This document shows positions 12,263 to 21,563 of a DNA stretch of 64,000 nucleotides, piece after piece. The stretch is from Bicyclus anynana (Eukaryota > Arthropoda > Insecta > Lepidoptera > Nymphalidae), in assembly GCF_947172395.1 (NCBI RefSeq), contig NC_069093.1, positions 12,373,561 through 12,437,560 on the forward strand, read 5' to 3'. Every line of letters begins with the position of its first letter. Position 1 is the first letter of the stretch. The translations under genes were made by a program, and so were the position numbers. The notes beneath the pieces were generated by a model that saw nothing but the letters and a program-made list of their open reading frames with translations, had not been told where the DNA came from and searched no databases.

Positions 12263-13124
12263 GAGCTCTGGATAGGTTTCACATTATTTACTGTCTGGTA
12301 AAGCCTTTAATATCTCACTGTTAAAATTAATAATTTAATTCCGGCAAAATGATGCACACAACCGATTAAATGTTTTATCACATCAATTTTCGATATTAAA
12401 ATCCATCAAATTTTCGTTACTGAGTTAAACTGTTATTGATGTGATTATAATTTGCAAACCTATTAAAGATCTGTTTGGGTAGAATTTATTATTTTATGTT
12501 CAAAAGTTTAACTTCAAAAAAAAAAAGACTCTAATATATATAAATTCGCTTTAGCAATTTTCCGAATTTACAAGACATTATTTGTAGGTACATATGTTTT
12601 CTCTGACTCAACATAAATTAATTAGTACAAGTATTAATTATTATTATTTGGTTTGACTTTTGACAAAATTTGTCCTATAGCACATGTGTTATACAAATTA
12701 CTATTTATTATGCTATACCTAATTACAAATTACTATAATTACAAAAATATGCGCGTTCTAAATATACAAGAACCTGCTAAAGTATAGAAAATTTTAATGT
12801 TAAAACTATCGTATGGGACTTTAAGGCAAATTTATATACTTATATTTCACAGTTTAAAATTTAATATACGGGCAATGTATATATTGTACAGAATTTCTAC
12901 GAAGTTAATTAATCAGCTATAACAAGAGCGATGGCATGCTCTCTCACCATGTTAATATTTATTACATCTCTTACACATATTTCGTAGAACTCCTTCGCTA
13001 CTCTGTTATTCTAAGTAGGTAATTTGGAAAACTACTTTTCCGTTACTTGTATGATATGTAAATCATAGGAGAAACCCAGTTTCCATATAAACTGGGGCCC
13101 AAATTATACAAATGATACAGAGCT

Positions 13125-13177
13125 GAAAATTGGCCATGAATTAGGACAATTATGGAGAATTCATGAGGCCAATTTTC
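13125..13177. repeat. Hairpin, arms about 18-20 bp
   Basis: GAAAATTGGCCATGAATT and AATTCATGAGGCCAATTTTC, spacer 15 bp. Confidence 0.7.
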
Positions 13178-14233
13178 AAAGAAATCTATATTAGCCTAAT
13201 CAGTTATATTACGTGTTTCAGGTGGTCAATGATTCGTATTTCTTCGACATAAAATTAATTGTTTTATCTGTATGTAACTGACAGGCAAAAGTTTTAATGA
13301 GGATTGGACAGTGGACACTTAACTTGACAGAATATTTAAACAAATTAACATAATAATAATATTTGACAATGACATCTCATTCATTGATTGAGTTTGAAAT
13401 TGGCAGCCCGCGTTTGTAAAGACAACTGATAATAAACAGTGAAATACTCATCAAATCACTACGATCGGTGTCAAAATAATGAAATCCTAGTGTGAATCAG
13501 CCTGTATGGACTCTTCATTAAAATGATATGCAAAATTACTATAAAGAATTAGCCATATTCTAGAATATTGCTAAAGTTTATTCAAAGAAACCCAACCTTG
13601 TATACATTCGCTAAAATCCCTCTTCACAAAGTGCACGTAAACCCTTACTAACAAGATATTCAGCAAAGGCTCGGTATACCTCCAACGTTTCAGAACATCC
13701 TCACAAATCCGCAACAGTAAGCCTTTACGCATTCGGTGGGTCAAACATCGGCACTTTGATCTCTGTTAGGCCGATTGTTGGAATATTCGTTGTTCATCGT
13801 TAGGTACTTAGGTTTCCTAATAGTTATTCGTTAGGTACTTAGGTTTCCTATTAGTAATTCTGTACTGCAGTGTTGGTAGTTTTTCAAATAAACACCTTTT
13901 AGGAATGCGTGATTCGTCATCGGTTGCATTGCCTATTTATTAGGTACTAGCAGACGTAGCGCGGTTTCATCCGCGTGGTTTTTCACAAGAAATCGTTTAC
14001 CTTAATTTTTATGCCGATCGCGATCAACACACGATCAGTTTTATCGGCTGTCAAGCCGTTAGTGTTGCAGGCATGTGAAATTACTCGATCGTCAGTGGCC
14101 GATATTATGACATCTTTCGATGTCATACGAATTCTCGATAAGGTATTTGGATAACTTAGCTAAGTAATAAACGAATCAACACAAGGGCACGTACGTACAT
14201 GAGTATAGTGTTGAGTCCTTAGCATATAAAACA

Positions 14234-14422
14234 CTAGCTCCTGTGGTTTCACCCGCGCAGTTCCCGTTCCAGTAGGAATACAGGGATAAAATATAGCCTA
14301 TATCACCTGGGGATAGTGTAGCTTTTCAAAAGTGAAAGAATTTTATTAATCGGTTCAGTAGTTTCAGCCTATTTAAAGCAAACAAACAATCAAATCTTTC
14401 CTCTTTATAATATTAGTACAGA
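14234..14422 (-). mobile_element. Helitron-like element, family C variant
   Basis: Shares both ends, but the middle has GCCTATATCACCTGGGGATA, closer to the classic Lep1 consensus than the other copies. Confidence 0.7.
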
Positions 14423-15078
14423 TAAACATCACAATCATGATCTCAGGTAGATTGAACTTAAAGTGCTATATAGTTATCTTATAGGTATAAAACATCTATG
14501 AGTACGGTCCTAGGATCGACCTCAAACGAAGGTCGAAGTCAAAGAACACGAAGTCAATCCCTACTTTAATCCATTCACAGAATCGTAAATTATATTAGAA
14601 AATTCACAGTAACCTAGGTCTAGTTATTAAACGTATTAATAAGGTACCGTTGTAGGTTTAGGATTTAGCTTTTCGTATCCCTTTCTAATTTTGGAGAAGT
14701 GCCCTTGGTCCAGCCGCGGCATTAATTAGTTCGTTTGAAGATTACCTAACAGGGGAATAATACATTTTGAATATTTAAATGGCATTGCTGAAAGACTAAT
14801 TAATTTTGTTAATTAATTATTATTGACACAGCTAATTTTGTTAAGCCGAGGTTTATGTAAAGAGTCAAAAAAGTTTAACTTTTGAAACTTAAAATGACGG
14901 ATTATTTTAATAACAAATTGTTTAAAACTTTGTTTGATATCTGACAAATTTAATCAGAATTTACCTAATTACAGGAGAGTTCAATTAGTGCTATAGAAAA
15001 TTTTCTCGAATCATAAATATGTTGAAAGATGGAATCAATGATGAATAAAAACTTGTTAATGCTAATTTATTACTGTGA

Positions 15079-15271
15079 ATACTAATATTATAAAGCTGAA
15101 GAGTTTGTTTGATTGAACGCGCTAATCTTAGGAACTACTGGTCCGATTTGAAAAATTCTTTCAGTTTTAGATAGCCCATTCATTTATCGAGGAAGGTTGT
15201 AAGTTATATATTATCTCCGTATTCCAACGGGAACGGGAACCACGCGGGTGAAACCGCGCGGCATCAGCTAG
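15079..15271 (+). mobile_element. Helitron-like element, family C
   Basis: Plus orientation: ATACTAATATTATAAAGCTG at the left, CGCGCGGCATCAGCTAG at the right. Confidence 0.75.
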
Positions 15272-16617
15272 TTTTATTTATAAACTAACTAGCAGATGCG
15301 ATTCAGTCTGCGTAAATTAAGAATTTCTACCTTTTGCGACTTCCAATTTTTTCGAGATAAAAATATAGTGATGTACCTACCAGATTATTGACTATCTTTA
15401 TAACAAAGGAGATGGTTCAAAATGGTATGGAGCCCAGGATCAGTCATTGTACCCTGGCGGAAATACAAACCTGATAAAATATTCATTCTCTCCCAAGAAA
15501 TGCAACACTAATAAGGGTAATAATGGCAGATTGATGACGTTTTCAATGCAGTAGTCGTGTTGACGTTTGCTGTCAATTGTCATATCATAGGCGCCATCTT
15601 GATATAACTCAAAAACTTAGGTTTTAATTTTATTTCTTTCTTTTTATTTAGTTTTAATGATAATTGAAAATCCGTATTATAGTTTTTGTATGAATCGTTA
15701 TAGTATAGTATAATTGTAACAACTTTCGCATCATCTACTTCAAATTTTCAACAGTCTAATTGATGAAGATGAAAAAAATAAAAAATAATAGATAAATACA
15801 TTAGAAACTAGCAGTGGCGAAGGATGGAATTTTGTAAGACATCCCAAAGAAAAGGAAATTCATATAGCGTAATACAAATTGCAGTTTCTCATATATCTAA
15901 AACAGTACAACAAAGAATAAACATGGATTTTTAAAGGTAACCCGGCGAGAATCGGCTTGCATAAACTTCGCCGCTACTGACTAGTAGAAAAACAAAAAAA
16001 AAAACAACAATAAGAACATAAACATTATGACTCCAGTCGTAAAAGTGGTAAAAGTATACGTTAACAAGATTTCGGCGTATCTAGAATGATGACGGCTTTG
16101 CGATACATGTATTATGAGATGTTACAACTTTATTCGCTATTTATCTTTCCTTATGACCGTGATATTCTTTCCTTCCACAAAAATATGTGTAACAAAACTC
16201 ATTTGGTAACTGGATCTAACAGACTCAAAACTTGTTAAAAAATAATTACATAAAAATGTAATTATTTGGATTTTTCCACTAAAAGTACCTCGAAATAAAA
16301 TTACAATCACTTATTTGACAGATTTTGCGAGAATTTTATGAGATTTTATATTGATTTATATCACAGTAATTATCTGCTTTTAATTGGAGGGTAAATATTA
16401 AAAATTATGACTCTTCTTTATTATTTTCTGTAATAAATTAATTAAAAGTCTAATTAGGAGGCTATAGGGGATTACCTACTAGGGGATAAAATATAGCCTT
16501 GACAGATAACGACTTGCTATTGGTAAAAGAGTTATCAAAATAGTTTCAATATAATTAGATATTACTCCCTACAACCTCACAAACTTACTCGTATATTAGT
16601 ATAAATCATCATTATAT

Positions 16618-16765
16618 CAGCCGATGGACGTCCACTGCAGGACATAGGCCTTTTGTAGAGACTTCCAAACATCACGATACTGAGCCACCTGCATCCAGCG
16701 AATCCCTGCGACTCGCTTGTTGTCGTCAGTTCACTTGGTGGGGGGTCGGCCAACACTGCGTTTTG
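16618..16765 (-). pseudogene. RTE-type LINE 3' ORF fragment
   Basis: On the minus strand it reads VGRPPTK-W-TDD..KRVAG, then RWMQVAQ and SLQKAYVLQWTSIG: the C-terminus of RTE-type ORF2, common in Lepidoptera. Confidence 0.75.
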
Positions 16766-16898
16766 TAGTTAATATAGATAATGTTAGTTAACTGACTGAC
16801 TAAGAAATTAAACTGCCTGCTTAAAACGACTATTTCTACTACTATAACAAGTTCTCTACTGCTCTACAGTTAGTTTCTTTTACAACTAAAATTAATTG

Positions 16899-16908
16899 AA
16901 AAGGATAT
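16899..16908 (-). other. U12-type (AT-AC) 5' splice site
   Basis: Directly after the calcium channel exon the minus strand reads ATATCCTTTT, which fits the minor-spliceosome donor consensus ATATCCTTT exactly. No GT sits at the point where protein similarity stops; the nearest ones are about 20 bases further on and would add residues unlike the family. Minor AT-AC introns are known from voltage-gated sodium and calcium channel genes. The matching U12 branch site and AC acceptor would lie beyond position 1 or were not recognised. Confidence 0.8.
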
Positions 16909-17138
16909 GGATTCGTGATCAGCTTGAGGCACCAGCTCCTAGGTCGCGTGTCTTGCGTCAAGTACCTGAGGGCGACCGGGGTAAAGCCGGGGAAAGGCAA
17001 CCCTTGCCCCCCCGTGCTCTCCGTGCTCAACCCCCCCTCAGAGTCCGACTCCCCCCCTTCCGACTCCGAGCAACCCCCGCTGGAGTCGGAACCGCCTTCT
17101 CGATACCCGTAATAAGGCATCTCCCTTTCACCAGACAT
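16909..17138 (-). CDS. Ca-alpha1T: First coding exon of T-type voltage-gated calcium channel alpha-1 subunit
   Basis: The exon encodes 76 residues plus two bases of a split codon, starting at the ATG at 17138-17136. T-type (Cav3) channels are low-voltage-activated plasma-membrane calcium channels with four six-segment repeats. Only the cytoplasmic N-terminus is here: an acidic Gly/Ser-rich stretch (residues about 15-45), then the family signature GLPFPGFTPVALRYL (46-60) and TQDTRPRSWCLKLITN (61-76). Vertebrate Cav3 proteins have GLPYP, YLSQDSRPRSWC and NPWFERISM at the same place. The last codon is cc plus one base, fitting the conserved Pro followed by Trp-Phe-Glu-Arg at the start of IS1 in the next exon. 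I did not find that exon in the window. The overlapping plus-strand frame, rich in Pro/Ser, has no family match and looks like a shadow. The identification was made by eye but the match is long and specific. Confidence 0.87.
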
Positions 17139-17313
17139 CCACTTAACTTATAAGCTCATTTTATCACTTAAACACTACACTACTATTTCACCATCTTCGA
17201 TAGTTCTTCAACTGTACAGATAAGTGTCACTTTGGATGGGCAGGTGGTGCGTAGACTGACTCAGCAACCGGGAACCAGACTCCATGGTTGCGGAATGCGA
17301 GGAATTATTAAAT
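17139..17313 (-). other. 5'UTR part of the calcium channel start exon
   Basis: This is 175 nt between the predicted acceptor and the main ATG. It holds three upstream ATGs: a 25-codon uORF (17285-17208) in a good Kozak context (accATGG), a 3-codon uORF (ATG GTG AAA TAG) and another 3-codon uORF (ATG AGC TTA TAA) close to the main start. The main ATG itself has a weak context. Extent depends on the splice prediction. Confidence 0.55.
17208..17285 (-). other. Upstream ORF of 25 codons in the calcium channel 5'UTR
   Basis: It opens with MESGSRLLSQ and stops 69 nt before the main start codon. Its ATG context is better than that of the main start, so it could limit translation of the channel. Conservation is unknown. 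Confidence 0.45.
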
Positions 17314-17335
17314 CTGGAACAAAAGAAAGATAATG
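17314..17335 (-). other. Predicted U2-type 3' splice site upstream of the calcium channel start exon
   Basis: The minus strand reads TTATCTTTCTTTTGTTCCAG immediately before 17313: a long pyrimidine tract ending in CAG. A branch-like TATTAAC lies just upstream. This implies at least one non-coding first exon further up (above 17335), possibly beyond the LINE insertion. Confidence 0.55.
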
Positions 17336-18094
17336 TTAATAAAAACATTTCGTCAAAATTTTGACGTGTTTTTGTTAACGAATTAATGACGTCGTCGATC
17401 ATAATGATCGTTAGATTTGTATGGGCGTTCAAACAAAATTAATAATATCTTTGTTATGTATGCGTTTATGTTTATACTTCACACACTTCACGATGTGTGT
17501 ATTACACCCTTCACGCTGAAACAGCAAGGCTGCTAAAGGCTTAAGGGAGAAATAGGTTCTGCGGATTAGGCACTTTCCCGAACGAGTTCTTGTTACTTTC
17601 CTAACATTAAACATTTATTGTAAAACTTTACGAGTAACCTAAATTGAGCAGTAAATTTAATGCAGAAAAGTATTAAAACCATATACAATTTCTTTAAAGA
17701 CTCGCTTATTGTAAACTAGTTTCTACAAATTAACGTTTGATTTATATACTCGTTGGTATGTACTTGTATTAAAAAATTAAACAAGAACTATATAAATATG
17801 CTTTGCAAAGGAAGCAGTAAAATGTTTATGGAATATTCGTTTGTGGCACTTAAATTTGAGTAGCGACTCGTAATGGTTCTCTTTGAAGAACGGGATTGAT
17901 TGTTTAATAATATTTATTCGGGATTTACGAACAAATACTCTTATTGTTGTAATGACTTCAAAGTTGAGTACATATTTTGAATATATGTTCTCGTTGCCGC
18001 AGTTTCTTTGAAAATACTTTACAAAGATATTGGTTAAGAAAACAGTTTCCTGAATCTTTTGATCTGATGCTTGTTTAACACGTTTGCTGCGACA
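17336..18094. other. Upstream or 5' intronic DNA between the calcium channel exon and the LINE
   Basis: No repeat family was recognised. A 16-bp palindrome (CGTCAAAATTTTGACG) lies at about 17349-17364. A non-coding first exon or promoter could be here, but nothing identifies one. Confidence 0.3.
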
Positions 18095-18106
18095 CTGATT
18101 TGTCTG
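18095..18106 (+). repeat. LINE target-site duplication, 5' copy
   Basis: CTGATTTGTCTG, identical to 26238-26249. It may be 13 bp if the preceding A, ambiguous with the poly-A tail, is included. Confidence 0.9.
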
Positions 18107-18456
18107 ATGATTTTGTGGTTCTGGGCGACAATTCCCAGGGGCAGAGCTCTATGCCACCACACGCGTCGCGGGTTGCGGATAGCGAAACGGCCCTCAGATA
18201 TGGGGGTTAGCTGCGAATACCCAATAAGCAGTTGCGGACAGGGAGCGGTTCATTGGAGGGTCGCTGGGGAGCTTGTGGCGGAGTATACCCCAACAAATGG
18301 CGTAAAACTCGATGAAGATGAACGTCAGTGGCGAGTGAGAGCCGCCACTATAAACTATGTTCTTTGCTCGGGGAGATGGGCCTCGTCAACCTTGGCTGGT
18401 AATCCATCTAGGAGAAGGCCAACTCTGAATACAAACGGCCAAACAGGGGGGGAAAC

Positions 18457-20022
18457 TTGGGGAAAATTTGGATGGCGGATCAAAACAAGGTTTATAAACT
18501 ACCCCAGGAGGGTACCGACTGCATTGCGGAAGGAGAATCCCTCACAGATTCGTCTGTCTGCCCCGCGTATTCTGGGGGGGGCAAAGTCCGCTCACCCAAA
18601 TTGTCACTGGAAGACCGAAGAGAAAACGAAAACAAGAAGAAAGAAAATGAAGAAGAAAAAGAAGATCCATTTAGGAAAAGAGGATTACAGAGGACTCCAC
18701 CGACTACTATGAAGAAAACACAGAAGACCATCCAAACAAGCATTAAACAAAACAACTGCACCAAGGAGTCGGCTCCTAAGAAAATGACGCAACAAATTTT
18801 TCACCCTAGCCTTTTTCACAAATATTCTATTAATGACTCCACAACAACCAACAAAGAAAAAACAGACATAAATGAATGGCAAAAGGATAACACACCCTTT
18901 AGGAGGACAAAAAGGAAAGAGACAAGCCCAATACAAAACGATATGACCAAAAAGCTTAAAAACACCTCAACTTTCCAAGTTCCCACACACAACAGTTTTG
19001 ATCTTCTTGATGAAGAAACACCAAATGAAATCAAAACAAAAGGCAAAGAATACATACCAAAACCAGAACCTATTTTTGTAACAGGAGTTCTCGACATAGG
19101 ATCCCTAAAGAGTAAACTAAACGAACTTATCCAAACAGACCAGTATACCATGACTACTCTAAGATCCGGACATGTAATAAAAATAATGCCAAAAGACATT
19201 CAAACCTATAAAATCATTAGAGAAAACTTTATCTCCACCAATATATCACACTATACATATCAGTTAAAGAGTGAAAGAGCATACAGAGCAGTTTTACGTG
19301 GTCTTCACGCTTCAGAAGACATATCTCAAATATCAAAAGAACTTGAGCGTAATGGACATCAAGTAAGGCAAATAGTCAACATAAGGCACAGAGTAACAAA
19401 GGATCCATTGCCCATATTTTATGTGGACCTTGAACCAAGGCCGAATAATAAAGAAATATTTAATATTCAATACCTAAACCAGATGAAAATTGCTTTTGAA
19501 GCTCCCTACAAAAAGAAAGAAATTCCTCAATGTAAAAGATGCCAAAGATTTGGACACACGAAAAACCAATGCTACAGACCTTTTCGCTGTGTCAAATGCG
19601 GCGAAGATCATCCTACAACACAATGTACTAAAAAACCTGATACTGAGGCAACCTGTGCAAACTGTGACGAAAAACACCCAGCCAGCTACAAAGGTTGCAA
19701 AATCTACAAACAATACAAAGAAAGAATCACAAAGACTGCTCCTAAATACAAAGTAAATCAACCAAAACGCACTGAAGAGACCAATAAAACAGCCAACCTG
19801 ACTCCTAGAATATCAGACTTTAATAAAACATATGCCCAAGCTGCTAGGACCAAATCAACAACTCCTACAACACAGAGAAGAAATGACGTTAATGACATGA
19901 CAGATATAATGGGGACAATGTTAGAAAAACTGCAAAACACAATGCTGACAATGATGGAAAAAATGATGGACAAAATGATGGACCGTATGGTTCTACTAGT
20001 CAACAGCCTAGTGAAAAAATGA
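18457..20022 (+). CDS. LINE ORF1 protein (Gag-like, nucleic-acid binding)
   Basis: 521 residues, uninterrupted. The N-terminal third is Lys/Glu/Thr-rich and low in complexity. A central globular part leads to three zinc knuckles at about 359-414: CKRCQRFGHTKNQC, CVKCGEDHPTTQC and CANCDEKHPASYKGC. The C-terminus is a Met-rich, probably helical tail (about 485-521). Such proteins coat LINE RNA and help form the retrotransposition particle. The ATG at 18457 is the furthest upstream in frame; a second one at 18472 (MADQNK) is an equally plausible start. The stop codon overlaps the ORF2 start as ATGA. Another frame is open across 18071-18712, but it starts outside the element and has no recognisable domain. 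Confidence 0.9.
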   Translation: MGKIWMADQNKVYKLPQEGTDCIAEGESLTDSSVCPAYSGGGKVRSPKLSLEDRRENENKKKENEEEKEDPFRKRGLQRTPPTTMKKTQKTIQTSIKQNNCTKESAPKKMTQQIFHPSLFHKYSINDSTTTNKEKTDINEWQKDNTPFRRTKRKETSPIQNDMTKKLKNTSTFQVPTHNSFDLLDEETPNEIKTKGKEYIPKPEPIFVTGVLDIGSLKSKLNELIQTDQYTMTTLRSGHVIKIMPKDIQTYKIIRENFISTNISHYTYQLKSERAYRAVLRGLHASEDISQISKELERNGHQVRQIVNIRHRVTKDPLPIFYVDLEPRPNNKEIFNIQYLNQMKIAFEAPYKKKEIPQCKRCQRFGHTKNQCYRPFRCVKCGEDHPTTQCTKKPDTEATCANCDEKHPASYKGCKIYKQYKERITKTAPKYKVNQPKRTEETNKTANLTPRISDFNKTYAQAARTKSTTPTTQRRNDVNDMTDIMGTMLEKLQNTMLTMMEKMMDKMMDRMVLLVNSLVKK

Positions 20023-20987
20023 CTCGCAACCTCCGAGTTGTTACTTGGAACGCCAATGGCTTGACGGAACGACGTCAAGAACTTGAAACCTTCCTACTTA
20101 TTGAAAATATTGACATTGCTTTAATATCCGAAACGAGGTTCACACCAAAAACTCACATAACATTAAAAAATTACACCATCTATACGACAAATCACCCTAC
20201 AGGAAACACCCACGGGGGTACTGCAGTAATTATTAAAACCAGTATTAAACACTACGTCTTGGCGGAATATCGCACAGAAAAAATACAAGCAACATCTATT
20301 GCACTACAAGATAACAAATTTGAAACGGTATTTGCTGCTGTCTACTGTCCTCCTAAACACACAATAACTGCTCAAGACTACAAAGATTACTTCTCTACTC
20401 TTAGTAATAGATTTCTCAGTGGGGGTGACTGGAATTCAAAACATCTACACTGGGGATCTAGGTTGACCAACACAAGAGGAAGGCAACTCTTCAAATCAAC
20501 ACAAGAAATGAAACTGGAATGCTTATCAGGTGGAGAGCCTACCTATTGGCCAACTGACAGAAATAAAATTCCGGATCTCTTAGATTTCTTCATTACAAAA
20601 AATATTGACAGCAATTATATCACAGTGGATTCATGCATAGACCTAACTTCAGATCATACCCCAGTTATCTTAAATATGAATACAACAGTAACTCTAGTTA
20701 ACCCACTACCCAAAATATACAACTCCAGAACTACTAACTGGGAAACGTTTAAGTTTGTAATAACAACAGAAACAAATCTTAAAAATAAAATTGGCTCAAA
20801 AGAAGAGTTAGAAGATGAAATAGAGAAATTAAATAAGACTATTCACAAGGCTTCTAATATTGCTACCCCTAAAGGAAGAAATGAAGGGTACCCACCAAAG
20901 CATTACTCTAATCTGAAAGATATAAAACAGAAAATTCAGAAACGTCGGAAACTGAGAAAGATTTGGCACACAACTGGATATAGATAA
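20019..20987 (+). pseudogene. LINE ORF2, 5' part: apurinic-type endonuclease domain
   Basis: 322 residues of an exonuclease-endonuclease-phosphatase fold, the target-nicking enzyme of jockey-type LINEs. Visible motifs are WNANGL (10-15), SETR (about 40), GGDWNSKH with Asp137, DLLDFF, and SDHTPV with Asp212-His213. The domain looks complete. The frame hits TAA at 20985, only 9 bases before the piggyBac target TTAA. Shifting the frame by one base at about 20983 lets it read on as D-K-A-A-F and, across the insert, into the reverse transcriptase frame. So ORF2 carries a frameshift as well as the insertion. Confidence 0.88.
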
Positions 20988-21145
20988 AGCAGCGTTTAAC
21001 ACATTCACTGCTTAAGATATTATTAAAATAATTAGGCAGAAACCAAATTTTTTTAAGGCGTATTTTGATTAAGTATATAGGTATGTTTAAAAATATGGAT
21101 GAAAGTATATTGTTATTATTATTTTTTTAATAAAAAATAACCTTT

Positions 21146-21201
21146 TTCGGATCCGAGTGTTAGGCACATAGCGCGCCAGGTGCCGGTCACTCGGATCCGA
21201 G
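21146..21201. repeat. piggyBac left subterminal palindromes
   Basis: Two copies of a 12-bp palindrome: TTCGGATCCGAG at 21146-21157 and CTCGGATCCGAG at 21190-21201. The second is preceded by CCGGTCA, as is 24297-24308 near the right end. Confidence 0.8.
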
Positions 21202-21563
21202 CGTAAGGGACAGCAATGGTTGGAATGGAACTACTCCACAGATTTCGATAATTCTTTTACATTTTAAATGCTATATTATCCCTAAGTAACATAGGGATAT
21301 AGATAGTAAATAAAATATAATGCGCATTTGATTAATTATTTATTGAGGAAGACATTCATAAATCTGAGCGATACAATAATATTTATCAAAAATCAAATCA
21401 AAGCCATACAATCAAAAGTATCAGTACGTAATAATTATAAGTTTAATTGAAAACTTGTCACAGAATAAAGGTGAGTCACTCACATAAAGGTACAAAGGAA
21501 TAAAAAATATTCTGAAAATTTTAACCACATAGGTAACAAAACAATAAAATTTAATGAAAACAA

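Larger units (their letters stand above)
1..16908 (-). other. Presumed first coding intron of the calcium channel gene (part)
   Basis: No further channel exon was recognised between the U12 donor and the window edge, so the intron is at least 16.9 kb. Its content is mostly the repeats listed separately. The remaining stretches (709-1204, 1931-2493, 4220-4660, 5466-5739, 6311-7108, 8396-9077, 9437-9897, 12263-15078, 15272-16617) are AT-rich DNA in which I see no gene. Confidence 0.5.

Noticed and set aside
16896..17153. Plus-strand Pro/Ser/Arg-rich frames over the calcium channel exon
   Set aside because: The minus-strand frame matches Cav3 channels precisely; the plus frames are shadows.
18071..18712. 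213-codon ORF overlapping the LINE 5' end
   Set aside because: It begins upstream of the LINE target duplication and overlaps ORF1 in another frame; no domain seen.
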